NCBI GenBank assembly: GCA_017404205.1
Contig: JAFRCV010000002.1
Coordinates: 1-64,000 of the forward strand
DNA from: Erysipelotrichaceae bacterium
Lineage (GTDB): Bacteria > Bacillota_I > Bacilli_A > Erysipelotrichales > Erysipelotrichaceae
Direction: 5' to 3'
Length of the DNA: 64,000 nt
The notes beneath the pieces are model-generated. The model ran no database searches, was not told the DNA's origin, and saw only the letters and a program-made list of their open reading frames with translations. Positions 26,558 through 34,293 of the stretch are shown piece after piece (the first letter of the stretch is position 1; the number at the start of each line of letters is the position of its first letter). The position numbers were made by a program, and so were the translations under genes.

Positions 26558-27235
26558 ATGAGAATTGGAATAGTTATTGCGATTGAAAGAGAATTAGAAT
26601 CTTTTTTAAAAAGTAATTATGAAATTGAAAATTTAAGTAATAATACATTTAAATATTTCAAAACAACAATAAATAATAATGAAGTTTATGCCATTAAATC
26701 TGGTTGGGGATTAATAGATGCTGCTATGGCCACACAATTTTTAATTACCAAACATGATGTTGAATTAATATTAAATTTTGGTGTTACAGGAGCGCTTGAT
26801 CCAAAATTAAAAGTTTCTGATTTGTTTTATGTGAGTAAATGTTTAAATTATGACTTTGATACATCAACAATTGATGATGTGGACAAACACCAATATGGAG
26901 ATATGAAAGATAAGTATATTTATCTTGATTCACAAATGATTGAGCTTATAAAAAAAATATGTCCCGATATCAAAGAAGCAGTAGATGCATCTGGCGATAT
27001 GTTTGTAGACAAGAAAGAAGATAAGGAAGCTAGATTTAAAGAAGGCTGTAATATTTGTGATATGGAGATTGTAGCCATATCTAGAGTTTGTGCATTAAAT
27101 AATGTAAAATGTCTTTCAATAAAATGTATATCAGATGAATATGATGGTGATGGAAAAGATTTTGAAAAAAATGTCCGTTCATCTGCTGATAAAGCATTTA
27201 AACTAATTGATGCTTTAATTCATAATATTAGCTAA
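26558..27235 (+). CDS. 5'-methylthioadenosine/S-adenosylhomocysteine nucleosidase-like protein
   Basis: 225 residues of the PNP/UDP phosphorylase superfamily: MRIGIVIAIERELESF, IKSGWGLIDAAMATQFLI, NFGVTGALDPKLKVSD, GDMFVDKKEDK, CDMEIVAISRVC (catalytic Glu in DME) and KCISDEYDGD (catalytic Asp). It should split MTA or SAH and recycle sulfur from SAM, which fits its position opposite a SAM-riboswitch gene. Purine nucleosidase activity on other substrates remains possible. SD GAAGGGAAG upstream. Confidence 0.82.
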   Translation: MRIGIVIAIERELESFLKSNYEIENLSNNTFKYFKTTINNNEVYAIKSGWGLIDAAMATQFLITKHDVELILNFGVTGALDPKLKVSDLFYVSKCLNYDFDTSTIDDVDKHQYGDMKDKYIYLDSQMIELIKKICPDIKEAVDASGDMFVDKKEDKEARFKEGCNICDMEIVAISRVCALNNVKCLSIKCISDEYDGDGKDFEKNVRSSADKAFKLIDALIHNIS

Positions 27236-27252
27236 TCATAAATCACTTATTA

Positions 27253-27284
27253 AATCATGTCATATTAAATTGACATGATTTTTT
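27253..27284 (+). terminator. intrinsic terminator
   Basis: AATCATGTCA / TGACATGATT with TTTTTATT after it, ending the nucleosidase gene. Confidence 0.8.
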
Positions 27285-27289
27285 ATTAA

Positions 27290-27602
27290 TGTTTATTTGC
27301 TGAATAATATATGACACAACTATCTTTTGTTATGTCAATTGTATGTGGCTCTAATAAGATTTAAACATATAATTTTTTATTTATATTTCTTTTTAAACTT
27401 GTTTTAAATCTATTACTCTATCTTTTATGCTTTTAGGCCTTGTTGTTTCAACATATTGAATATATTGAAGTAGCCAATATATTGTTGCTGTAGGGCTTGA
27501 TTTTATTATTACCCTTATCTTATCGAGCCACATATGGCTGTAGCCTAGTTTGGCTATATTTACTAATATATATGCGTGGCATACATAAGAACAAAAGGGA
27601 AA
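27290..27602. other. intergenic region without a clear gene
   Basis: About 310 nt between the nucleosidase and the dead XRE gene. Short inverted segments occur (AGCCACATATGGCT and TAGCC/GGCTA, 27522-27555), so a structured RNA is possible, but no known class was recognised. Confidence 0.3.
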
Positions 27603-28210
27603 TATTTTGGAGAACGATTAGCCATAGTTAGAGAAGACGTTGGTTTAACAAGAACAGCATTAGCTAAAGAATTGAGAAATGCTGTTTTTAAAAACTTATG
27701 ATGATGTTTTAAAATATGAAAAAGGTATAAGAAAACCAAATGTCGAAATTGTGAAGAGATTAGTTGAAATACTAGGAGTATCTAAAGAATGACTTCTTTC
27801 TGATGATATTAATACCTTGAATAATATGTATATTAAATGTTCAGATTCTATAAATGAGGTGGACTACCCGAAAATTAAGGGCAGATCAAAAGAAGAAAAA
27901 AATTATTTGAAAAGTCACTTGTTGAATATGCTTGTGAATATATTACACAAGTTCCTTTGGAAATCAAATATGAAATTGCTTCAATTATCGAAAAAGCATT
28001 ATTAAAAGATAGTTTTGGGTCTATTGCAATGGAATTAGGAACCTATGAAGATGAATATATGGAGATTTTTAATGTCAAAAAGAAAGTTCTACCGAAAGAT
28101 GTAAATCGATTATTCGAGAAGTAAACAAACACAGGAAAAAACACGGATTAAAAACAACTCTAGAACCACAAAAGAAGAAGAATAAAAAAGCTATAACTGA
28201 CAATATGTAA
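27603..28210 (+). pseudogene. XRE-family HTH regulator, degraded
   Basis: Pieces of an HTH_3 regulator in changing frames: YFGERLAIVREDVGLTRTALAKEL, then after a frameshift YEKGIRKPNVEIVKRLVEILGVSKE, an in-frame TGA where Trp is usual, and LLSDD. A C-terminal part follows (KSLVEYACEYITQVPLEIKY, FGSIAMELGTYEDEYMEIF) and, after another shift, VNKHRKKHGLKTTLEP to 28210. Several frameshifts and a stop make it non-functional. Its type is common in phages and integrative elements and marks the start of a mobile region. Confidence 0.7.
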
Positions 28211-28318
28211 AATATATCCATATAACTGTATTATGTAAATAAATTACAAATATTGCATTTAAATATTGCATTTTTATTTTTTTAATGTTAATATTTGATT
28301 GTAATAGGAGAATAACTT

Positions 28319-29593
28319 ATGCTATTAGAATTTAAAGTATCAAATTTTATGTCAATAAAAGATGAAGTAAGAGTTTCGTGTATAGCAAATACAGCAACAG
28401 AACACGAAGAAAATGTTTATCCATACGGCAAAGACAGAATTTTGCCTACTTTGGCTTTTTATGGATATAATGCTGCTGGAAAAAGCAATATTTTCAAGGC
28501 ACTCACAACCGCAATTTTGTTTGTTAGAAATTCTAATCTAATGCAAATTAATACATTGATTAAAACTACACCATTTTTATTGGATGAAGGAAGTAGGAAA
28601 AATCCAACTAAAATGGATTTCGTTTTTGTAAGTAAGGGCAAAAAATATAATTATGGATTTGAAATTACCGCAAAAGAAGTAATTTTAGAATATTTATATG
28701 AGTATGAGTCTTCAAGACCTTCAATGATTTTTGAAAGGAAGAAAGAAGAATATAATTTTACCACTCAAAATAGCAAAGAATTAGAAGCTTACAAAGAAAA
28801 AAACACATCCAATAAATTATTCTTATGCACTGCCACAGCATGGAATTGTCAATTAACGAAAAATGCATTTTTATGGTTTGCTGAAAGTATTGATATTTAT
28901 GATTCAGGAGCTTTTAATGATAATCAAATACTAGATTATTTAGATGCCAACCAAGATAACGAAGAAACAAAAGGATTCTTGCTAGATGTTTTCAAGAGAA
29001 CCGATTTCAATATTTCGGATTATGTTTTCGAGTCCAAAGCAATGCAAGACATGAATGTTGTGCTTCCTCCAGGCATAACATTAGATCAAAGCATTTTAGA
29101 CCAAATGAAAATTAATTCAAAGGAATTTAAATTTGATGCATTACACAACGTTAAAGACGAAGAAGGTAACGAAATGGACTATCCAATAAGTTATCCTTTT
29201 GAATCAAAAGGTACAAAAATGATGATAGCATACGCACCAATTATTAAAAAAGCCTTAGAACTTGGGAGAATAATTGTTGTAGACGAATTAGATAATAGCC
29301 TGCATCCTCTTTTAACAAATTACTTAATTAAATTATTTGTTGATAAGAGAATAAATAAAAATGGAGCGCAATTAATTTTTAATTCCCATGATACTAACTT
29401 ACTTGATAGCGAACTATTGCGCAGAGATCAAATCTATCTAGTTAAAAAGGATGAATCTGGTCAAACTAGAATAGGCAACCTATATGAGTACAAAGCTAGA
29501 AGAACCGACAATTTTAGAAAAAGTTATTTCAATGGAAAGTATATAGGTTTGCCAAAAATTAAGGATGGAATTGATTGGCAGTTTATAAAATGA
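28319..29593 (+). CDS. AAA15-family ATPase (RloA/OLD-like)
   Basis: 424 residues of the ABC-type AAA_15/AAA_21 ATPases: LEFKVSNFMSIKDE, Walker A FYGYNAAGKSNIFKAL (about residues 48-63), Walker B IIVVDELDNSLHP and LIFNSHDTNLLD with the switch His. Relatives work in phage defence, often with a nuclease partner such as RloB. No partner follows here. SD TAGGAGAAT 5 nt upstream. A defence role is inferred from family and setting. Confidence 0.8.
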   Translation: MLLEFKVSNFMSIKDEVRVSCIANTATEHEENVYPYGKDRILPTLAFYGYNAAGKSNIFKALTTAILFVRNSNLMQINTLIKTTPFLLDEGSRKNPTKMDFVFVSKGKKYNYGFEITAKEVILEYLYEYESSRPSMIFERKKEEYNFTTQNSKELEAYKEKNTSNKLFLCTATAWNCQLTKNAFLWFAESIDIYDSGAFNDNQILDYLDANQDNEETKGFLLDVFKRTDFNISDYVFESKAMQDMNVVLPPGITLDQSILDQMKINSKEFKFDALHNVKDEEGNEMDYPISYPFESKGTKMMIAYAPIIKKALELGRIIVVDELDNSLHPLLTNYLIKLFVDKRINKNGAQLIFNSHDTNLLDSELLRRDQIYLVKKDESGQTRIGNLYEYKARRTDNFRKSYFNGKYIGLPKIKDGIDWQFIK

Positions 29594-29614
29594 TTGCATA
29601 GAATTTGATTATTC

Positions 29615-29740
29615 TTTGTGATATAAAAACGCCGATATTACTTGCAATAATACCGGCACGTCATGTTGTTTGAACAACACGTAACATTGTTATTTTAACA
29701 TGACGATATCTTAAAATCTATCATATTTGATAGTTAGAAA
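29615..29740 (+). other. cluster of hairpins upstream of the DUF4417 operon
   Basis: CGTCATGTT (from 29658) pairs with AACATGACG, enclosing GTTGTT-tg-AACAAC. GCCGaTATTA / TAATAcCGGC lies just before it and CTATCA-tatt-TGATAG just after. The first may terminate the AAA15 transcript, though no long T-run is present. The density suggests a structured leader RNA. Confidence 0.4.
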
Positions 29741-29751
29741 GGAGAATTGTC

Positions 29752-29808
29752 ATGTTAAAAGAATTTGTGCTATTACTTTATATCGGATGATTCTTGGGAT
29801 TAACTTAA
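29752..29808 (+). other. possible leader or toxin-like peptide, interrupted by TGA
   Basis: ATG at 29752 with SD AAAGGAGAA upstream encodes MLKEFVLLLYIG, then TGA (29788), then FLGLT and TAA. The product is hydrophobic. After it, ACTTAATA / TATTAAGT and AAGACT / AGTCTT are mutually exclusive stems just before the GGGAGG Shine-Dalgarno of the DUF4417 gene, as in attenuators. Either a 12-residue leader peptide or a broken 18-residue peptide. Confidence 0.35.
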
Positions 29809-29849
29809 TAAGAAAGACTATTAAGTTAGTCTTCGGGAGGTTTAGATAA

Positions 29850-30578
29850 ATGACTAAGTCTAAACTTAAGAAACCATCTGATAAAAAAGATGTTTTTGGA
29901 GCATTTCTTGTAGAAAATGCTCAATTTACACTAGGAAAATATGATATGCCGATAGTTCGTTCTAATGTTGATGAATTGCCGTCAGCGTTATTTTCCTATC
30001 AAAGAGCAGGAAGCAATCAAAAAGAAATTGCTTCAGGAACTGCACTTCACTTTTACGTTTACGATTATTTATTTGATGGAGAATATGGAGTTTGGAACTC
30101 TTTGATACGTGGAGTAGAATTTAAAAGAGGCTTCAATTTAAATAAACTAGAAAGATTTGATTACATCATAACTCCTGACTATTCATTAAATGGCGACATG
30201 CCGATTGAGTGGCAGATATGGAATGTATATCGAAGTCGAGTAGTTACTATCGCTTTGCAAGAACTTGGATATAAAGTTATTGTAAATGTTCGCTGGGCTT
30301 ATGAAGAAAGCTTTGACTTTTGTTTCGCCGGAATTGATAAAGGGTCTATCGTTGCTGTTGGCAGCTACGGATGCTCAAAAAATTGGACAGATAAAAATTT
30401 GTTTGATGATGGCTTAAACGAACTCATAATTCGTGTAAAACCAAAAGCAATTATTATTTATGGTACATTAACAGATTCAGCAAAAGTAATTCTTAAGAAA
30501 CATAACCAAGATTATATAGTTTTTAGATCTGATACTGACGTTGCTATGGAGGAATCTCACCATGGGAATGAAGGCTAA
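29850..30578 (+). CDS. DUF4417 family protein
   Basis: 242 residues. The family core is clear: FDYIITPDYSLNGDMPIEWQ, WNVYRSRVVTIALQELGY, FDFCFAGIDKGSIVAVGSYG and a closing IIIYGTLTDSAKVI. DUF4417 proteins occur in phages and integrative elements; function unknown. SD GGGAGG 9-10 nt upstream. It overlaps the next gene by 17 nt, so the three genes are one operon. Confidence 0.82.
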   Translation: MTKSKLKKPSDKKDVFGAFLVENAQFTLGKYDMPIVRSNVDELPSALFSYQRAGSNQKEIASGTALHFYVYDYLFDGEYGVWNSLIRGVEFKRGFNLNKLERFDYIITPDYSLNGDMPIEWQIWNVYRSRVVTIALQELGYKVIVNVRWAYEESFDFCFAGIDKGSIVAVGSYGCSKNWTDKNLFDDGLNELIIRVKPKAIIIYGTLTDSAKVILKKHNQDYIVFRSDTDVAMEESHHGNEG

Positions 30579-31038
30579 TAGTGGATTATTCCAAAACACT
30601 AATGGAGCAATGAAATTTAAATTAAATATTCAAATGTTTGCTTCTAAAAAATCTGATAGTGTATTCAGTTCAACAGGACATATCACCAATACTAGTGTTT
30701 CTAAAAACAGAGAATACTTCTTTGGAAAATCTGCTAAGCAAATTGCGCACGACATGGAAAGCCTAGGTTATGATACAACAATCAGAAAATCATCTCATGC
30801 AAAATCTAAAGCTCAAATCATTGTTGTTGGCAATTCTAATAAGCGTAGGAACATAACTCAAGTACAAGTTTCGCCCGGAAGTAAAAGGCATGGAGATGTG
30901 CCATATGTTAAAATTAGTCTAAATCGTCCAGTCGGGACTAAAAAACATGGCAAAATAAAAATTGTAGATGCAAAAAAATCCGATTACAAAACTGACGGGA
31001 AAGAAAATGCTTACACATTCTTTAGGAGGAATAAATGA
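30562..31038 (+). CDS. toxin-like protein with phage-type N-terminus
   Basis: 158 residues. The N-terminus (ANSGLFQNTNGAMKFKLNIQMFASK) carries the LQxFA-type motif seen at the start of phage and mobile-element proteins. The C-terminal 110 residues are very basic, with IAHDMESLGYDTTIRKSSHA, ITQVQVSPGSKRHGDVPYVK and IKIVDAKKSDYKTDGKE, matching a toxin-tip pattern I associate with polymorphic nuclease toxins. The ATG at 30562 has TGGAGG 9 nt upstream; the TTG at 30541 is less likely. The next gene, acidic and overlapping, looks like its immunity protein. Confidence 0.55.
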   Translation: MGMKANSGLFQNTNGAMKFKLNIQMFASKKSDSVFSSTGHITNTSVSKNREYFFGKSAKQIAHDMESLGYDTTIRKSSHAKSKAQIIVVGNSNKRRNITQVQVSPGSKRHGDVPYVKISLNRPVGTKKHGKIKIVDAKKSDYKTDGKENAYTFFRRNK

Positions 31039-31481
31039 TGAGAAAATTAATACCATTTGTTGGACTTGATAACTATAAATTATTTCAATCGGTTCAAACA
31101 GTGAAAAATGAATTAACCGCAAATGGCGAAACATATAAAGAAGAATATTGGCCGAATGATGAGTTAACTAATCCAATACCTTGGATAGTTATAAAAACCA
31201 ATTCAAACATAAGCTTCTTCTTTGCAAATGATAAGCTATTTAAGATTTATGTGGAAGATGATAATGATTTTGTGTTAGAAAATGGGATTCAGATTGGAAT
31301 GCCGTGGGATGATGCAGAACAAATAGATCCCGAACTTTCTTATGATGATTGGAATGAAGACTGGAATTCACCTAAGGGGTATTGGTTGGAGGATGATATA
31401 GATAACAAAACAGTTTCTTCTATTACTATTTTTATCAAAGAAGTTTTAGATGATGATGTATTTGATAAATACGAATGGTAA
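31035..31481 (+). CDS. acidic protein, candidate immunity partner
   Basis: 148 residues, strongly acidic, especially residues 75-120 (EDDNDFVLENGIQIGMPWDD, YDDWNEDWN, LEDDIDNKT). Its ATG overlaps the toxin-like gene stop (ATGA), and SD AGGAGG sits 6 nt upstream. Acidic small proteins directly after basic toxin tips are usual immunity proteins. No family recognised; assignment rests on charge and position. Confidence 0.5.
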   Translation: MMRKLIPFVGLDNYKLFQSVQTVKNELTANGETYKEEYWPNDELTNPIPWIVIKTNSNISFFFANDKLFKIYVEDDNDFVLENGIQIGMPWDDAEQIDPELSYDDWNEDWNSPKGYWLEDDIDNKTVSSITIFIKEVLDDDVFDKYEW

Positions 31482-31586
31482 AATTAGTATCCAACGTTAT
31501 CTATTCACGTGAATGATATTTATTAATTATTTTTAAGGAATTCTTCTATTTTTCGGGAATATAGATAGTAGGAGGATTCTTTTTAT

Positions 31587-31700
31587 ATGTTCAAATATAA
31601 TCATGATTGCCCTTTTGAGGCATATATCACAAATCTTAATGCTTATAATGAAGGAAAAATGATTGGGGAATTTGTGAATGGGATCGACAGAAAAGAATAG
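31587..31700 (+). pseudogene. ArdA-type antirestriction protein, N-terminal stub
   Basis: ATG at 31587 with SD TAGGAGGA encodes 37 residues: after MFKYNHDCP comes FEAYITNLNAYNEGKMIGEF, the typical start of ArdA (..YI.NL..YNEG.L.GEW). The rest is lost where the IS3-type relic begins. Full ArdA has about 160 residues and mimics DNA to block type I restriction. Confidence 0.65.
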
Positions 31701-31735
31701 TTCAACGCATGCATTATAAGTCTACATAATAATAA

Positions 31736-31840
31736 TAATAATGCAAGAATTAAAATAACCTTTCTAATGTTTATAAATATTCACCATAATTGGTGATTTT
31801 ATTTCCAACATTATTGGCTATTTTAATTCTTGCATTATTA
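31736..31840. repeat. 105-bp inverted-repeat unit at the IS junction
   Basis: A 22-bp segment at 31736-31757 (core GCAAGAATTAAAATA) recurs perfectly inverted at 31819-31840, and the spacer holds TCACCA-taat-TGGTGA. The right arm is inside the transposase frame. It looks like a fold-back duplication or a small MITE at the broken left end of the IS. Confidence 0.65.
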
Positions 31841-32812
31841 GAACTTAGAGCTTACTGTAAAACTAGAATACATAAAAAAATTGAATGCCTTAGTTTCAAA
31901 AAAAGAGAACCAAAAAAAGAAGAAATCGCCCAAGTAATCAGTGAACTAAGGCAAGAATTAAAGGTATCTTTAAACTTTATATTAGATGAAATACATAAAG
32001 ATACTTCTCTACCACAGATTACTAGGAGCGATTATTATTACACCATCAATAAGCCTGATAAAGATCTTAAGAATGATGATTTAATGAATGAAATCATTGA
32101 TATTTACTATCATCATGAGAAAAGATATGGCTATCGTAGAGTTACTTTAGAACTTATAAGAAGAGGCATACAAGCCAATAATAAGAAAGTAAGAAGACTT
32201 ATGTCAAGGATGAATCTACAAGGTTTAAAGCGTCATAAACGCAAATATTCTTCTTATAAAGGTGAAATAGGAAAAGTCGCACCAAATATCATTCAAAGGA
32301 AATTCTTTTCTGATGTCCCTAATAAGAAGTGGTATACAGATATAACAGAATTCAATCTAAGAGGAGATAAACTATACCTATCCCCAATCCTTGATGGATG
32401 TGCTGGTGACATAGTTTCATATAGACTATCTAGAAACCCAAATCTTAATCAAGTTATAGATATGGCTAACGAAGCGATAACAAAGAACTATACAAATGGT
32501 TTAATTTTTCATTCAGATCAAGGCTGGCAATACCAACATTCTTACTATCAAAAACTATTAAAAGATAACGGCATAATACAATCTATGTCACGTAAAGGTA
32601 ATTCAATAGATGATGGATTGATGGAAAATTTCTTTGGATTACTTAAAACAGAAATGTTTTATGAGCAAGAATATAAATATAAAGACTTAAATGATTTATC
32701 TAAAGCAATAGATGATTACATCTACTATTACAACAATGATAGAATTAAAAGTAGATTAAAAGGCCTAACTCCAATCGAATATCGGAATCAGGCCTTAATG
32801 AGAACTGTCTAA
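31790..32812 (+). CDS. IS3-family transposase (OrfB, altered N-terminus)
   Basis: 340 residues. The rve integrase core is intact: WYTDITEF (first Asp), LIFHSDQGWQY (second Asp) and DDGLMENFFGLLK (Glu), preceded by an IS150-like HTH (HHEKRYGYRRVTLELIRRG). The first 50 or so residues (MVILFPTLLAILIL...) are not transposase-like and come from the inverted-repeat segment. OrfA is missing, so transposition by this copy is unlikely. Confidence 0.85.
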   Translation: MVILFPTLLAILILALLELRAYCKTRIHKKIECLSFKKREPKKEEIAQVISELRQELKVSLNFILDEIHKDTSLPQITRSDYYYTINKPDKDLKNDDLMNEIIDIYYHHEKRYGYRRVTLELIRRGIQANNKKVRRLMSRMNLQGLKRHKRKYSSYKGEIGKVAPNIIQRKFFSDVPNKKWYTDITEFNLRGDKLYLSPILDGCAGDIVSYRLSRNPNLNQVIDMANEAITKNYTNGLIFHSDQGWQYQHSYYQKLLKDNGIIQSMSRKGNSIDDGLMENFFGLLKTEMFYEQEYKYKDLNDLSKAIDDYIYYYNNDRIKSRLKGLTPIEYRNQALMRTV

Positions 32813-32830
32813 ATTTTGGGACTCAGTTCA
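31790..32830 (+). mobile_element. IS3-family relic lacking its left end and OrfA
   Basis: The right terminal repeat is recognisable at 32806-32830 (AATTTTGGGACTCAGTTCA), next to the transposase stop. No inverted partner is found on the left, where only 90 nt separate the ardA stub from the frame. It interrupted ardA and later lost its 5' part. Confidence 0.65.
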
Positions 32831-32880
32831 ATAGCGGGTAGTTTTTGTTCCTCACGGAACTGTGTAAACACTCTATAAAA

Positions 32881-32920
32881 ACTCCTTTTCACATGGCCGT
32901 ATGGCTATGTAAAAAGGAGT
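32881..32920. terminator. long palindrome, probable bidirectional terminator
   Basis: ACTCCTTTT-c-ACAT...ATGT-aAAAAGGAGT with GGCC/GGCT near the loop: almost 17 paired bases. It lies between the IS relic and the AlbA_2 gene. Confidence 0.5.
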
Positions 32921-32957
32921 GTGTTGCGAGTTATGAGCCTGCGGCAAACAGGGTTTG

Positions 32958-33590
32958 TTAGAATAGTTTTGCTAGCACCCATCCTATTAAGGCGCTCAAT
33001 ATACAGAAAAACCAATTGTTTCTGCTTGAATTTTTCATTTCTTTTTCGTGTTCTTCTTTTTGCTTTTTTAGTTCTTCTTCGTGTGCTTTTTGAGAACGCA
33101 GCAATTCATTATATATGTCTTCCATTTTATTTTCTAATCGTTCAAGAACTTCCTTGGGTTCTAGTGACTTAGAATCGCCAACGGTAGATGCAATTCTCGC
33201 CACTACGTCCTCGCTTGTCAAAACAACACTACTTTGACCTTTTCTTATATAAGCACCGCCACCTAAAATAACTATTGATTTTGACTTTTCAACTTGGATG
33301 ACAATTAATTCCTTTTCCTCATGCTGAATAGTATAAGTGTTGCAGACATCTTCAAGCTTATTTGACAAAATAAAGCTCTTTACTATTTCAAAATCATCGT
33401 TGGAGGTGCCGATTACTGATTGACTTCTTTCGTCATAGCCTATAATTATGTTTCCACCCTCAGTATTAGCAAACGCACTAATATTTCTGAGCAAGGCATT
33501 AACCATTCCTACCTTGGTTTTAAATTCAACCGTGCTACTTTCACCAGCTTGAAATATCGATTTAATGTTATCTTTAGTAACAATTTCCAT
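32958..33590 (-). CDS. AlbA_2 (Schlafen-like) domain protein with membrane tail
   Basis: 210 residues: AlbA_2 domain (about 15-130) with ESSTVEFKTKVGMVNALLRNISAFANTEGGNIIIGYDE and YIRKGQSSVVLTSEDV; a coiled coil (about 145-190, KKQKEEHEKEMKN) and a C-terminal TM helix (WFFCILSALIGWVLAKLF). AlbA_2 domains bind nucleic acid or act as tRNA/RNA nucleases. The membrane tail is unusual and would hold it at the inner face. SD GGGAGAT upstream. It seems to belong to the GC-richer integrative remnant. Confidence 0.75.
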   Translation of the reverse strand: MEIVTKDNIKSIFQAGESSTVEFKTKVGMVNALLRNISAFANTEGGNIIIGYDERSQSVIGTSNDDFEIVKSFILSNKLEDVCNTYTIQHEEKELIVIQVEKSKSIVILGGGAYIRKGQSSVVLTSEDVVARIASTVGDSKSLEPKEVLERLENKMEDIYNELLRSQKAHEEELKKQKEEHEKEMKNSSRNNWFFCILSALIGWVLAKLF

Positions 33591-33628
33591 CTATTTATCT
33601 CCCACACAACAAATTGCGATTTGTTTGC

Positions 33629-33832
33629 TTATCTTTTTCGATCCAGAATCGCTGCCTCTGCTTCTTCTCTGGAAGGGCAGATCCTGGACTCTCTTACTTT
33701 GACACCACCGCCGTTTTCAAAGCGGATCGTATAGAAACCTCCGGTATACTTCAAAACGGCAGCTTCCTTAATCAGATTCTTGTTTCATCCGGTCAGAAAG
33801 ACTCTCTGTCCGGTCTGATATTTGTCGTTCAT
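33629..33832 (-). pseudogene. small integrative-element protein with nonsense codon
   Basis: Frame from ATG 33832: MNDKYQTGQRVFLTG, then TGA, then in the same frame NKNLIKEAAVLKYTGGFYTI, RFENGGGVKVRESRICPS and EEAEAAILDRKR to TAA at 33629. The only lesion is the TGA, probably from CGA or TGG. Proteins of this kind sit next to integrase/excisionase genes of clostridial conjugative transposons. Base composition is richer in G+C than the flanks. Confidence 0.6.
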
Positions 33833-33849
33833 GAAACACCTCTTTAGCA

Positions 33850-34230
33850 ATATTATACCGCTTGCAGATTCTCGTCGGTATCTGTTTGCAGTATGTAATT
33901 GGACAAGAGAAAAGCTCCCTGTTACAGGAGCTTCCATGTATACGAAGTGCTTATAAGTGCTTATAAATCTTCATATCTTTCCGGTAAATTGGGGAGAAAT
34001 TGGGGAAGATTGGGAATTTTGCTGTATGAAATGTACAAAATTTACCACCTGAAGGCCTTTATAAGCCTTTATATCTGCTCATATCTCCGCTTTTTTCCAG
34101 TTTTTCGATGTCTTATTTGGGATTTATTCTCCGCGTTGCTTCATTGTCGGGAACCATTTGAGTATTTTTTTCTAATTTATGTAACATCTTTAAACCCCTT
34201 TATTTATCGGCATAATTAACTGCAACGATT
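33850..34230 (-). other. eroded end of an integrative element
   Basis: No intact gene. On the minus strand a frame ends in IPNLPQFLPNLPERYEDL, like an integrase C-terminus, followed by a terminator hairpin AAGCTCC/GGAGCTT (about 33913-33935). Short direct repeats GTGCTTATAA (33949-33968) and GCCTTTATAA (34052-34076) resemble Int arm-binding repeats. Visibly higher G+C than the surroundings. Confidence 0.4.
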
Positions 34231-34264
34231 TGTAATATATGTATAGTTACTTCTCTTTTATACA

Positions 34265-34279
34265 TTTTTGACACTTTTT
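34265..34279 (+). repeat. left copy of a 15-bp direct repeat flanking the defence island
   Basis: TTTTTGACACTTTTT occurs here and identically at 42190-42204, just outside the SIR2-HerA and kinase genes. It is low-complexity apart from GACAC, so it may be chance. Confidence 0.35.
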
Positions 34280-34293
34280 GTGGAAAATTCATT

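Noticed and set aside
27603-33832. Use of TGA as tryptophan (genetic code 4)
   Set aside because: In-frame TGA appears only in degraded or doubtful frames. Intact genes use TGG for Trp and several end in TGA (e.g. at 1386, 5323, 23631, 31038).
33614-34219. Plus-strand frames of 77-106 codons
   Set aside because: The coding signal in this GC-richer patch is on the minus strand (element protein and integrase-like end); plus frames lack SD and homology.
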